A stretch of DNA of 64,000 bases from Pseudalgibacter ostreae (GTDB lineage Bacteria; Bacteroidota; Bacteroidia; Flavobacteriales; Flavobacteriaceae): positions 132,775-196,774 of the forward strand of contig NZ_JBHMFC010000105.1 of NCBI RefSeq assembly GCF_042427585.1, read 5' to 3'. Position 1 is the stretch's first letter; each line of letters starts with the position of its first letter. The position numbers were made by a program, and so were the translations under genes. Below are positions 7,854 through 17,395 of the stretch, in pieces. Below the pieces are notes generated by a model. That model searched no databases and had not been told where the DNA came from. It saw only the letters and a list, made by a program, of their open reading frames with translations.

Positions 7854-9314
7854 TTAAAAGGGTTTATCGAATAAGTCGCTTGAGCTCAGATTGCTTGTAG
7901 TTGGCATCACCAACTTTCTCAAAAACTTGTTATCTTTCGTTTCTTTACACCAATCTAATAATTTTTGACGGCAATCGTCGATGTTTTCTAAATATGCTTT
8001 AGCATTAATCAGGTTGTTCATCTCATAAGGATCGTTCTCTAAATCAAAAAATTGTTCCCTATTTTTACCCCAATGGTATAATACATACTTATACTTTTTA
8101 GTAACCAAAGCCCGTCCCATAGTACCATAAGCATTTTTTCCTTCAAATTTTGTTTCTACTACTACAAACGCTCTGCTGTTGTTTATTGTTTCATTTTCAA
8201 CAAGGGCTTTTACACTTTTTCCCAACAAGCCTTTAGGTTCCGAAATTCCTGCGAAATCGCAGAGGGTTGGGTATAAATCTAATCCGTTAGAAATTAATGC
8301 TGTATGTATTCCTCCTTTCGGAATCTTCATGTCTTTATAATTTATTATAAACGGTACTTTAATACTTTCTTGAAACAAGGCGGTCTTTTGGTTCCAACCA
8401 TGTGATGCATTACCATCGCCATGGTCGCTGGTAAAAATAATAATGGTATTATCCCGCATCCCCAAATCATCTATGGCATCTATAATCTTACCAATCTCTT
8501 TATCTACTTTTTCTACTAGCCTATAATACGTATAGCGATACTGGCGCCAATCTGCTTCTGTATAATTCTGGGTGGGATATACTTTTACTTCCGTATCTTG
8601 TTCGAATTGTAATGCTTCTGGAAAGGTCTCAGACTTTTTAAAATTTACTGGCAATTCGGGAGTTTTATCCACTGGTACAGGAGTTATATTGCCATAGGGC
8701 AGCGGCTCATTTCTAGCCCATTCACAAATGTTATGAGGATTATCAAAAGATGCGACCAAAAAAAACGGTTGCGGATTCTCTTGTCTTGTTTTTAAATAGC
8801 CAATACACTTCTCTGCTAAAGGAATATCTCCAAATCCTGCTATTTGATCAAAGCCATTACCCTTTGAAACTTCTGCTTCGTGCGCATGCCATTTGCCTCC
8901 ATAAGCACAATCGTACCCAGCTTCACGCATCCAATTTCCTAAGCCTGTTTGCTTGTTTTCAGCAGACATGATATTGTCTCCAGCTTTATTGGAATTAACA
9001 GCGATAGTGTGTGGAAGTTTTCCTGTAAAAATACTTGAGCGTGCAGGGACGCAAAGCGGAAATGTAACGTAAGCATTTTCAAAACGAACTCCTGTTCTGG
9101 CCAACTTGTCTAAATTTGGTGTATGCACATTGGAATTTCCAGCAATACTTAAGGCTTCTGCTTGATGCTGGTCGGTCATAATCAACACAATATTAGGTCT
9201 ATCGTTACGTACACTCGTGCTTTTTTGGGCAACAGAAGCTGTTTCATTTTGCTTACATGATGAAAACAAAATACTCATTATACACACCATAACCATTACA
9301 TGTTTTCCGTACAT
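7854..9314 (-). CDS. Formylglycine-dependent sulfatase, lipoprotein, with a TDQH metal motif
   Basis: 486 residues. The lipoprotein signal ends LFSSC20. Cys88 in CVPARSSIFTG is the formylglycine site. The first metal motif is TDQH rather than the usual DD pair, a variant seen in several S1 subfamilies. GKWHAH and TSDHGDG complete the active site. The protein clearly belongs to a different subfamily from the two downstream sulfatases, so it should act on another position or residue. Only 11 bases separate it from the beta-helix gene upstream, so the two are co-transcribed. Confidence 0.83.
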   Translation of the reverse strand: MYGKHVMVMVCIMSILFSSCKQNETASVAQKSTSVRNDRPNIVLIMTDQHQAEALSIAGNSNVHTPNLDKLARTGVRFENAYVTFPLCVPARSSIFTGKLPHTIAVNSNKAGDNIMSAENKQTGLGNWMREAGYDCAYGGKWHAHEAEVSKGNGFDQIAGFGDIPLAEKCIGYLKTRQENPQPFFLVASFDNPHNICEWARNEPLPYGNITPVPVDKTPELPVNFKKSETFPEALQFEQDTEVKVYPTQNYTEADWRQYRYTYYRLVEKVDKEIGKIIDAIDDLGMRDNTIIIFTSDHGDGNASHGWNQKTALFQESIKVPFIINYKDMKIPKGGIHTALISNGLDLYPTLCDFAGISEPKGLLGKSVKALVENETINNSRAFVVVETKFEGKNAYGTMGRALVTKKYKYVLYHWGKNREQFFDLENDPYEMNNLINAKAYLENIDDCRQKLLDWCKETKDNKFLRKLVMPTTSNLSSSDLFDKPF

Positions 9315-9325
9315 ATGCTTTTTTT

Positions 9326-10933
9326 TTATAAACCTAAGTTTTTTTCAATTTTACGCCACTCTTTTAAACTTTTACATATCCATTTTGGTGTTTTGCCCAA
9401 CCGATGTTTTAATTGTGCTTCATATAAAGATTCAGGAAAAACCTGAGTACCCAAACTTTCCAAATAGCCCACATGGGCTTCGTTTAAAGTTGTTTTAGAA
9501 CCATGCAACCCCACAATAGTAGGGTTAACAACAGCAAAGCCCCAATACAAATGATTTGGCCCTGATGCTTTCCAAAAATCGTAATTCTCTTCTGGAGCCC
9601 CTATTCTTTTGTAATTCCATAGGGTCAATCCCTTCAAATGATGTGGCTCGTTTCCATAAAAGCCGCCATGATTCGTCATTTTCGAAGCTTCATAAAGATC
9701 CACCAAATTGCTAATAGGAATATCGGCATGAGAATCCCAGCCTTGTTTTGGTGTTTTTACACGCCAAATTACAGAACCGGAAGTCTTATGGGACATGGCC
9801 GCACCATGAAACTGCCCCGCATTGGTAACATCGGTAACGAGCCCTGTTAATACCCGTGTAGATTGTGTAACATTTGTTAATTTATGGCCCGCATTACCTT
9901 CCACCCAAAGCATTAAAATTGACGATGCGAGACTATTATTTATAGAAACTGCCCCCGTAGTGTTACTAAACCTACAATGCCTAACCCAAGAATTAGCCAC
10001 GCGTTGCATGGAAATTATGGACCATGCATTATCATGTAAAAAATCTTTATGATGTACAAACGCATCCTTAAAATTAGCTTTAAAATGAATAGCTTCTACG
10101 CCCACATTTTCCAAGGGGTAAAATGGTTTTGCTTGCCAATTATATTCTGTATTAATCGTGTTTATTAACGGGTCTTTAATAGTAATAACATGTCCTGAAA
10201 TATGGTCTATTTCATGATTCTCTATAAATGTTACTCCTTTATTCTGGATTTTATCCCAATGTGGTCTTGGTGTTCTCCCTTCTAAAGATTCGCTTACGGC
10301 ACCTACATTATAAGGCATCTCTAATTGAATAAACTTTGCGTTTTTAAAAATCGTTGCATCTGCAACTTCAATGGAAAAAGCACCTTCATTCGTGTTTTTT
10401 GTGATTTTGGTTTGTTCTCTCTCTCCTTTTTTAGAAAAAAAAGTAAACATGTAACTCACCTTCCATTCTGCTTCATTGGGCGTGCGCTGCAACATGTGGT
10501 CTTTCATGGTAATTGTCGTACCTGTTTCACCTAATCCACTTCCCTTTAAAACAATATTAGATTCTTTTATTTCTATAGGATTTGTTTTTTGAGGGCTAAC
10601 GTTAACTAAAAATTCGCCCTTTGGAAAAAACACAACACCGCCTTTATTTTTTTCTGCGGCATGTATTGCAGACTGAATGGCCTCTTGATCGGAAATAGTA
10701 TCATTAGGAATAGCTCCAAAATCCAAAACATTAAAAACCTTTAAACCTTTATGCTTATTAGGAACTCCTTCTTTCCCTAGCTTATAGCCTGCATACGAAT
10801 AATCCAGAAGCAGGGGAACTTCTGGATTTTGTATTTCACCTATGTATTTTTTCCAGATCATGGCGTCTTGACCATGACATGTGGTGCTGATAAGTATAAA
10901 AACTATAAAATAATTAATTAAAGCAACTCGCAT
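9326..10933 (-). CDS. Secreted right-handed beta-helix protein (pectate-lyase superfamily), candidate lyase
   Basis: 535 residues with an N-terminal signal peptide (about 1-21). From residue 47 it has NVLDFGAIPNDTISDQEAIQ, the standard opening of pectate-lyase-3 / glycosyl hydrolase 28-like beta-helices, then GGVVFFPKGEF and later coil repeats such as NSWVRHCRF and NNSLASSILM. The C-terminal portion to TPKWICKSLKEW looks like the region named DUF4955. Right-handed helices include chondroitinase B (PL6) and other uronate lyases, but no family-defining catalytic pair was identified, so function is open. Flanked by PL8 and sulfatase genes, it is a strong candidate for a glycan lyase or isomer-specific accessory enzyme. 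Confidence 0.68.
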   Translation of the reverse strand: MRVALINYFIVFILISTTCHGQDAMIWKKYIGEIQNPEVPLLLDYSYAGYKLGKEGVPNKHKGLKVFNVLDFGAIPNDTISDQEAIQSAIHAAEKNKGGVVFFPKGEFLVNVSPQKTNPIEIKESNIVLKGSGLGETGTTITMKDHMLQRTPNEAEWKVSYMFTFFSKKGEREQTKITKNTNEGAFSIEVADATIFKNAKFIQLEMPYNVGAVSESLEGRTPRPHWDKIQNKGVTFIENHEIDHISGHVITIKDPLINTINTEYNWQAKPFYPLENVGVEAIHFKANFKDAFVHHKDFLHDNAWSIISMQRVANSWVRHCRFSNTTGAVSINNSLASSILMLWVEGNAGHKLTNVTQSTRVLTGLVTDVTNAGQFHGAAMSHKTSGSVIWRVKTPKQGWDSHADIPISNLVDLYEASKMTNHGGFYGNEPHHLKGLTLWNYKRIGAPEENYDFWKASGPNHLYWGFAVVNPTIVGLHGSKTTLNEAHVGYLESLGTQVFPESLYEAQLKHRLGKTPKWICKSLKEWRKIEKNLGL

Positions 10934-11061
10934 TTTTATAAATTTTATGTTTTGTCACTGCGAGACACAAATTGTTCCAATTTTTCTTCGGCAAAGCAAG
11001 CCTTTTATAAAAAAGTGTTCCAAAATCAAAAAATGGCTGTGCCACCCCAATAACGGGTTGT

Positions 11062-14000
11062 CTATAATGTATTAACTTTAAATTCTCTTGGCAAGCCGTC
11101 TATACACTCTAAAGTGATGATGGTATTATTACCAGAGTAATCAACCTTTTTAATAAAATCTTCTGGAAACGCACTCCATTTGCCTTCCAAAGTAAGTTTA
11201 AGTGCTACCGGTTGGCTATAATTTCTAAATTTTCCTTTTTTATATTCTGGAAAATTCAAATCGGGCTGCACGGCACTAATTGTTAAAGAATTATGGTTTC
11301 TATGATTTATCATCACCAATGCTGGTTCTGAAACCTCTTTTAAGATACCGCTTTCCAAATTTTGGTGGGCCTCAAACACCACATATCCAGTTGTTTCCGT
11401 TTCTTTATTAAGCACGATGTGCGCTACACCATCGGCACGTTTTATTTCAAAGGAATTGTCTTTTTTAACTATTTTTCCAAAAACCTTTTGATTATCTTCA
11501 TTAAGAAATGGATAAACAACATACTGATATGCCCCTTTTTTTGGTGCCAAACCATGATCGATCCAAGCGGTTGCGTAATCCCCTTGCGTTTCTTTTGCTC
11601 CTTTACCTTTGGGATTCATAGACCCCGTATTAATGGAGTATTTATTGTGATAAGATTTCTGGTTTTCTTTCTTAAAATGAATGGGAGTATCCGATAGCAT
11701 ATGATAGCCATTACCATATGGGTCTATTAACCAAGAGCCCGATTTAGAATTTTGCTCTAAAACCGTTTCATATGGAAATTTTCTAATCGTTTCTGAAGCG
11801 GTGAATATAGGTGCTTTTGTATCTGTTAAAAACGATTGAAAAATATTGGTTTGGGTTGGGTTTTTATCATCAATACTAGAGATATCTGTGCCTATATATA
11901 TCAATTTATTATCAAAAGAGAACACTGATTTTTTTGCATAAAGTTTACCTGGATATCCTATATTAACCTCTTTGCCATCTGCATTAGAGCCTTTACTTTC
12001 ATTTAAAATCATTCCAAAAATACCATCGCCATCTAAGGTTGTCGTTCCTGCAAATGTTTCGTTAGAACGGTACATGATTAAAGACATTTTAGATTCGAGT
12101 TCTTTAAGTGGTAAATAAATTACGGTAGCACCTGGGTAACGGTTCCAATCCCAGCCTTCTTGGCGGAAACCACTCCCCTTCTCTCCTTTACTATTTAGTA
12201 GCTGAACGGTACCATTTGCAGGATATCGCCCATATCTATTTTCATTTACATAGATTTCGGAAGCCCATACATATTTGCTATACCCTTTAATCAATGCTGC
12301 CCAATCATTTCGTCTGTGTACAGCTGTTGCGCCATAAGGAAATGTATAATATCCCGATAATCTTTCTTTATTTATACCATTTATTTGAGTAAAAACAGAA
12401 GTGTTCATCATATCGTCTTTTCCCCAAAGTCTTAAATAAGCTGCCGCAACATCTTGGTCTATATTAGAAGTGCCTTCTGGGTTTCCTGCATAGGCCATTT
12501 GTAAATATTGTCCTTTTAACGATTCTATACCATTTCCTTCTAACGGGTGACGCCCTCCATTACCGAAGCCCCATTCAAATGGTTGGCTATAAATCCTGGC
12601 TGCTAAAAATGCTTTTTTAAAGTTTTTATGACCTTCCGTTTCAATACGAAATCTAGTACCTGCTAGGGTTTTAATTACTTTTGGTACGACTTGAAAGGCG
12701 CCCACACCATATGCTGGATAATGCCCGTTGTGGTGCCATGCCGTTCCATCTACCTTAAAGCCCCATTCTTCCTTTTGCTGTGCTAAGGTAATAGACATAT
12801 ATTTAGAGTATGCCCGTAATACTTCTGCTTGCATTTCTTGTTTTTCAAATAAGAAAATAAGCATTAAATGGTAATAGGATTGAGTATTTAAATAGTCTAT
12901 ATTAACATAGAAATTACTTTCATCATCTAATAGCATCCCTAAGTTATACAACCAATGCAAACTTGCCCCTACATCTTTTAAAAGCCCGTTATCAAAAAGT
13001 AATTGACGCATAACAAAAAATGCTTCAGTAATTTCTCTAACATTATACCCTACATGATGCCTAGTTCCTCCATTTGAGCCAGCTTGCCAGCCTTGATCAA
13101 TAAAATACTTAGTGCCTGCCAAAAACATCGTTTCAATTTCTTGCTTCTCTAAAGTATTGGCACGATCGTGGAAATTAGCCAGTTTTTTCATGACTTTACC
13201 TAGATCTTGAATATCATTAAAGACTTTTGGCCCTTGTTGTTTTTCACTATAAAACTCTTGTTCTTCTTTAAAAGTTAAGGGTGGCCCTACTACGGTTTTA
13301 CCATGATCCTTAATCTTCAGTTTTTGAAAATCATCACGCAAGGTCTTAATATATACTTTGTATTTCTTATCGATTACCAATTCTTGAGCAATTAATTGTT
13401 CGAATTTTTTAAGATCCATTCGAATGGCCATAGAAACAGGATTGGGATCTAGATTTTTAATACGATCGTAATTTTGTATCAAAGGCATCCAATGGTCTTT
13501 TCCTAAATCGGTATCTGCTTTTATAAAAGGAACCGTTTCATCTGGATATTGATGCCTATCATCTTGGTACTGAGAAAATATAATATCATCAAAGAACAAC
13601 TTCCCATTTGGTATTAAGGTCGAAATTCTAAAATAATCATAATCTACTTGGGCTAGTTTTTTAGGAGCATCGCCTTGCATTTCATAAAATGGAACCCAAA
13701 TACGTCGCCATCCTTTAAAAGATAATTCTATATCGAACCAAACTTTTTTCACACCTTCTTTTTCAAAAGAAATAGTGATTTTTTCATTTTTAGGCGTTTC
13801 ATTATAAATAGACATGTGCAAGGTTGGACTTGCAGGAAAATGATTGCCATACGCTAGCGGACTTTCGTCTAGGGATAGGATTTTAAAATGAGAAGTACCT
13901 AAAGTACTTTCACCTGTCCACTCCCATTGCAAAGCGGTTTTACCAAATCTTTTATGTATATCGGTTAGTGTTAACTTACTATTAGTGGCATCGTAAAAGG

Positions 14001-14133
14001 ATAAGGCTTTTTCAGACTCGAAAGACTCGATAGCCGGCTTATACGAATCCTGAGAAAAGCTTAGCGTCGCCATGAGAGAAAATAGCAATGTTACCCCTAA
14101 CTGTTTTTTTGATTCTAAAAATGAATATATCAT
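11062..14133 (-). CDS. Chondroitinase ABC-type polysaccharide lyase (PL8), periplasmic
   Basis: 1023 residues, close to the roughly 1000 of Proteus chondroitinase ABC I. Order: signal peptide (1-27), galactose-binding-like N-domain (about 30-200), alpha/alpha toroid (about 220-590), then beta-sandwich domains to the C-terminus. The chondroitinase ABC catalytic set is present: His468 and Tyr475 in WHHNGHYPAY, Arg528 in GGRHPLEG, and Glu626 in SEIYVNENRYGRYP; these correspond to His501, Tyr508, Arg560 and Glu653. Other shared blocks are EGWDWNR and GATVIYLPLKEL. It cleaves by beta-elimination, leaving an unsaturated uronate for GH88. Unlike the other PL8 here it has no T9SS sorting domain. Chondroitin/dermatan is the likely substrate, with hyaluronan possible. 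Confidence 0.87.
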   Translation of the reverse strand: MIYSFLESKKQLGVTLLFSLMATLSFSQDSYKPAIESFESEKALSFYDATNSKLTLTDIHKRFGKTALQWEWTGESTLGTSHFKILSLDESPLAYGNHFPASPTLHMSIYNETPKNEKITISFEKEGVKKVWFDIELSFKGWRRIWVPFYEMQGDAPKKLAQVDYDYFRISTLIPNGKLFFDDIIFSQYQDDRHQYPDETVPFIKADTDLGKDHWMPLIQNYDRIKNLDPNPVSMAIRMDLKKFEQLIAQELVIDKKYKVYIKTLRDDFQKLKIKDHGKTVVGPPLTFKEEQEFYSEKQQGPKVFNDIQDLGKVMKKLANFHDRANTLEKQEIETMFLAGTKYFIDQGWQAGSNGGTRHHVGYNVREITEAFFVMRQLLFDNGLLKDVGASLHWLYNLGMLLDDESNFYVNIDYLNTQSYYHLMLIFLFEKQEMQAEVLRAYSKYMSITLAQQKEEWGFKVDGTAWHHNGHYPAYGVGAFQVVPKVIKTLAGTRFRIETEGHKNFKKAFLAARIYSQPFEWGFGNGGRHPLEGNGIESLKGQYLQMAYAGNPEGTSNIDQDVAAAYLRLWGKDDMMNTSVFTQINGINKERLSGYYTFPYGATAVHRRNDWAALIKGYSKYVWASEIYVNENRYGRYPANGTVQLLNSKGEKGSGFRQEGWDWNRYPGATVIYLPLKELESKMSLIMYRSNETFAGTTTLDGDGIFGMILNESKGSNADGKEVNIGYPGKLYAKKSVFSFDNKLIYIGTDISSIDDKNPTQTNIFQSFLTDTKAPIFTASETIRKFPYETVLEQNSKSGSWLIDPYGNGYHMLSDTPIHFKKENQKSYHNKYSINTGSMNPKGKGAKETQGDYATAWIDHGLAPKKGAYQYVVYPFLNEDNQKVFGKIVKKDNSFEIKRADGVAHIVLNKETETTGYVVFEAHQNLESGILKEVSEPALVMINHRNHNSLTISAVQPDLNFPEYKKGKFRNYSQPVALKLTLEGKWSAFPEDFIKKVDYSGNNTIITLECIDGLPREFKVNTL

Positions 14134-14192
14134 AATTTAATGTTGTTTTTAGTACATGACAAATTTTAAACTGATAATTGGTAATGTTGTTT

Positions 14193-15707
14193 TTATTTAT
14201 TCAACTCCAAATAACGCTCTAACCAAGGGTCTTTTTTCTCTTTCAATTTTTGCAAGAGTTGATTGTGCAAGTTTTTTTCCAACTCAGAATTTTTACCTGC
14301 GATATTAGTTAATTGGTAAGGATCTGCAACATTGTTGTACATCATAACACGCTCTACATCATCTTTATCTAAAGTAACGACATAGGTATGTGTTTTGGTT
14401 CTTATACCCCGATGTCCAGAGGCCGGTTGCCCTTCTTCAATGAAAAAATACATTACAGAAGTGGGTTCATTTCCTTCTTTTTTTAGAATTAAAGAGGATA
14501 GATCTAAGCCATCTAAATTATCAGGTATTCCCTTGGTGGTTCCTAGCATATTTAAAATTGTAGGCATAATATCTGTGGGGCTAACCAATAAATCACTTTT
14601 TTGATTCGCTTTTATTTTTTCTGGCCATCGGATGATAAACGGCACATTCATAGCCTCTTCATACCAAATGTTTTTAGACATCAAACCATGGCTCCCCATC
14701 ATTTCGCCGTGATCTGAAGTGATCACTACAATAGTGTTTTTATCCAATCCCTCTTCCTTTAAAGCCTTTAAAACTCGCCCTATTTGCTCATCTACTCCGG
14801 TTACCATCGCAAAATAATCGCGTACATGATCTTTTGCCAAATGAGTACGGTTTCTGGTGGCCCCTTTGTGGAACGCTAGATTTTCGGCATCTGTATCTAA
14901 TAACACATTGTCCCTTACCAACAAATCGTCTAAAGCTTCGTCTTTATATGCTTCTAAATGTTCTTCTGGCACGTATTGATATGGCGGATGTGGTGGGTTT
15001 ACAGACCAAAATAACGCAAAAGGCTTATCGGCACTTCTTGTTTCTTCTGATGGATTTTTAATATAATCGATTATCACATTAGCTTCGTGAACCGGGGACC
15101 ATTCGTTTACATAAGTTAGTTCATCTTCCTTGGCATCATTTATCCAATAGTGAGGTTCATTATGCACATCGAAAGTACCATAAGAATACCAAAAATTAAA
15201 CCCATGGCGTAATTCCTTTGGTGTATAAGCATCCCAAATTACAGAATCCTTACCTTTAATGGGAGGTGGTGAAGTTAAATGCAATTTACCTACATAACCG
15301 GCATCATATCCATTTTTAACCAAAACATCAGAAAAACTAATATCACTTTTCTGCCAAGAATTATCGTATTGATACCTTTGGGAATTACTATTGGTCAACA
15401 CATTATTGTTGTATGGGAATTTACCCGTCATAAGCATACCTCTGTAAGGGCTACATAAAGGATAACTGCTTATGGCATTAGAAATAATCATACCCTCTTT
15501 TGCCAGCTGGTCTAAATGAGGCGTATGAACAGGATCCTGATTATTGATGCCTATGGCTGCATTTCTTAATTGATCGGGAAATATAAACAATAGGTTAGGC
15601 TTCTCCTGATGGCTTTCTGCTTCAGTTTTATTTTGCATCATACCTAAACAACTTAATAAAATTGTAAATGCAGAACCTGCTATAATGTATTTAATAATGG
15701 GTTTCAT
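14193..15707 (-). CDS. Formylglycine-dependent sulfatase, lipoprotein, next to GH88
   Basis: 504 residues. Lipoprotein signal ends LLSC20. Formylglycine Cys85 lies in CSPYRGMLMTG. The first metal motif is FPDQ, not DD, and TSDHGEMMGSHG (about 344-355) is the second. GKLHL replaces the more common GKWH. It begins 20 bases after GH88 stops and precedes the periplasmic PL8, so the three form one unit. Its class resembles subfamilies that remove sulfate from hexosamines in glycosaminoglycan loci, such as S1_27, but this is only a suggestion from motif style. Confidence 0.83.
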   Translation of the reverse strand: MKPIIKYIIAGSAFTILLSCLGMMQNKTEAESHQEKPNLLFIFPDQLRNAAIGINNQDPVHTPHLDQLAKEGMIISNAISSYPLCSPYRGMLMTGKFPYNNNVLTNSNSQRYQYDNSWQKSDISFSDVLVKNGYDAGYVGKLHLTSPPPIKGKDSVIWDAYTPKELRHGFNFWYSYGTFDVHNEPHYWINDAKEDELTYVNEWSPVHEANVIIDYIKNPSEETRSADKPFALFWSVNPPHPPYQYVPEEHLEAYKDEALDDLLVRDNVLLDTDAENLAFHKGATRNRTHLAKDHVRDYFAMVTGVDEQIGRVLKALKEEGLDKNTIVVITSDHGEMMGSHGLMSKNIWYEEAMNVPFIIRWPEKIKANQKSDLLVSPTDIMPTILNMLGTTKGIPDNLDGLDLSSLILKKEGNEPTSVMYFFIEEGQPASGHRGIRTKTHTYVVTLDKDDVERVMMYNNVADPYQLTNIAGKNSELEKNLHNQLLQKLKEKKDPWLERYLELNK

Positions 15708-15727
15708 AAAGCTTTGTCTTTATAAGG

Positions 15728-16993
15728 TTATTTTTTTTCTTGCATTTTTCTCAAGCGATCCAAGGCTTCGATATAATAATAATCGGCATAGATTAATGCC
15801 ACATCAATTTCATGTCCTAAAGATTTAGCTCCCGTGGAATGCAATAAGAAAGCATCTGCTTTTCCAACTGCCGAATATTTATCCGACCCTAATGACTTCA
15901 ACATTTTAAGAGCGGCATTGTAATAGCGTTCTTGATCCTCTTTTTTCTCTACAAAAGTGCTTAAATCCAATAATGCAGATGCCACTACAGCAGCAGCCGA
16001 AGCATCCTTTTCTTCGTTTGGATCATGAGCTACATCAAAATCCCAGCATGGCACCATGTCTTCTGGTAATAAGGATAAATATTTATCTGTTATTTTTTGA
16101 GCAAAATCTAAAAACTTTTTATCCTTCGTTTCTTTATAAACCATGGTATACCCATAAACGCCCCAAGCTTGTCCTCTAGACCAACGGCTATCATCTGCAT
16201 AGCCTTGTTTGGTGTGGTGGTTTAAAACATTTCCGTTAATAGAATCGTATTCCAACACGTGCCAAGATGTAAGGTCTGGTCTAAAATGTTTTTCCATAGT
16301 GGTTTCTGCGTGTGTTACTGCAATATCATAAAGTTTTTGATCACCACCGTGTTTTGCAGCCCAAAACAACAATTCTAAATTTAACATGTTGTCAATAATA
16401 GTAATATGTTGCTGCCAGCGTGGATGCATTTTATTGGACCAAGATCGTATCGTACCTACGTTAGGGTTAAAACGACTAGCCAACGAGTTTGCCGAGGTTA
16501 ATAGAATGTCTTTATATTCTTTTTTACCGCCAATTTCATATCCTAAGCCATATGCTGGAAACATCATAAATCCAATATCGTGATGTTCGGTAATGTTTTT
16601 AAAATCTTCGAAAACCTCTGTGCGTTTAATGGCTTCTTCTTTCCATCTTTCATTTCCTGTAGCATGATATGCATACCATAAAATACCTGGATAAAATCCA
16701 GAAGTCCAAATCAATTTATGGTTTGGCACTTGCTTCCATTCGGTTTCATTGGTTTCAATTAAACGCGGATGTTTGGTTAAGTCTGTTAATTTTGGAACGG
16801 ATATTTCCAATTGTGCTTCACAATCATCTATTTGCTTTTGCAAATCTATGGTTATGTTGTTTTCTGTTTCAACTTTAGAAATAGGTTCTTTTTTTGAGTT
16901 TTTACAACCGACTGTAAAAGCTAAAACACCTATTAAAAAAAGACTTTTTGTTATCGAACCCATGTTATGTGATACGTTTAAATGTGTTTTCAT
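15728..16993 (-). CDS. Unsaturated glucuronyl hydrolase (GH88), lipoprotein
   Basis: 421 residues. ATG 16993 is used; ATG 16963 would shorten the N-terminus by 10 residues and still leave the lipoprotein signal ending TVGC. The alpha/alpha-barrel enzyme hydrates and releases the 4,5-unsaturated uronate left by lyases. Asp139 in HHDIGFMMFPAYG and Asp201 in TIIDNMLNLELLFWA match the two essential Asp residues of Bacillus UGL (Asp88 and Asp149). SRGQAWGVYGY and the closing CWDFDVAHD block are also typical. It starts a transcription unit preceded by the 22-bp-spaced repeats, and is followed by a sulfatase and PL8. The context points to glycosaminoglycan oligosaccharides. Confidence 0.9.
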   Translation of the reverse strand: MKTHLNVSHNMGSITKSLFLIGVLAFTVGCKNSKKEPISKVETENNITIDLQKQIDDCEAQLEISVPKLTDLTKHPRLIETNETEWKQVPNHKLIWTSGFYPGILWYAYHATGNERWKEEAIKRTEVFEDFKNITEHHDIGFMMFPAYGLGYEIGGKKEYKDILLTSANSLASRFNPNVGTIRSWSNKMHPRWQQHITIIDNMLNLELLFWAAKHGGDQKLYDIAVTHAETTMEKHFRPDLTSWHVLEYDSINGNVLNHHTKQGYADDSRWSRGQAWGVYGYTMVYKETKDKKFLDFAQKITDKYLSLLPEDMVPCWDFDVAHDPNEEKDASAAAVVASALLDLSTFVEKKEDQERYYNAALKMLKSLGSDKYSAVGKADAFLLHSTGAKSLGHEIDVALIYADYYYIEALDRLRKMQEKK

Positions 16994-17086
16994 TAGTTAT
17001 AATTATAATATTTATATTTCTTTAACCATTAAATTATTTAGTCGAATGGTGTTTACAAAGTAATGTAATACAACTTAAATTTAGGC

Positions 17087-17123
17087 GGTGTATGCGTTCT
17101 TAGGAAAGGGGGTAATTGTTCTT
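17087..17123 (-). promoter_or_regulatory. Candidate HTCS-binding direct repeat upstream of GH88
   Basis: Read on the plus strand, two 15-bp elements, GGTGTATGCGTTCTT (17087-17101) and GGGGTAATTGTTCTT (17109-17123), share 11 of 15 bases at 22-bp spacing. The same elements at the same spacing precede susC. The pair lies 94-130 bases upstream of the GH88 start codon. A weak -7-like TTAAGTTG (minus strand, 17078-17071) sits 8 bp further downstream. Confidence 0.6.
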
Positions 17124-17335
17124 TTTACTGGTTTTACACAGTATTCACAGTCATTTGCGTCATATTCCTTTTTTATTGGTTTGGATAAGACAAACACGAA
17201 TGCCATATATCCATTTGTTGTAAAAAAGCTTTTTGAAAGACATACAGGATAGGATATTTTATACCAATCGAAATGACTTTTAATAAACCCTTATTTTAAT
17301 ATATCCAGTTATCGCATAGCATATCTATTAAAACA

Positions 17336-17371
17336 ACACCAGGCAGTAATTTTAAAATTACTGCCTGGTGT
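17336..17371 (-). terminator. Perfect 36-bp palindrome after the multi-module binding protein gene
   Basis: Bases 17336-17353 and 17354-17371 are exact reverse complements, forming an 18-bp hairpin with CCAGGCAGT arms. On the minus strand TGTTTTAAT follows. It lies 25 bases after the stop codon at 17396 and separates that gene from GH88, so it is probably a terminator or a 3' stabilising hairpin. The remaining intergenic sequence (16994-17395) holds the GH88 promoter region. Confidence 0.75.
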
Positions 17372-17395
17372 ATAAAATAATTTAAATTGTTTTTT

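Noticed and set aside
16669..17063. Plus-strand frames across the GH88 start
   Set aside because: Antisense to GH88, no recognisable product.
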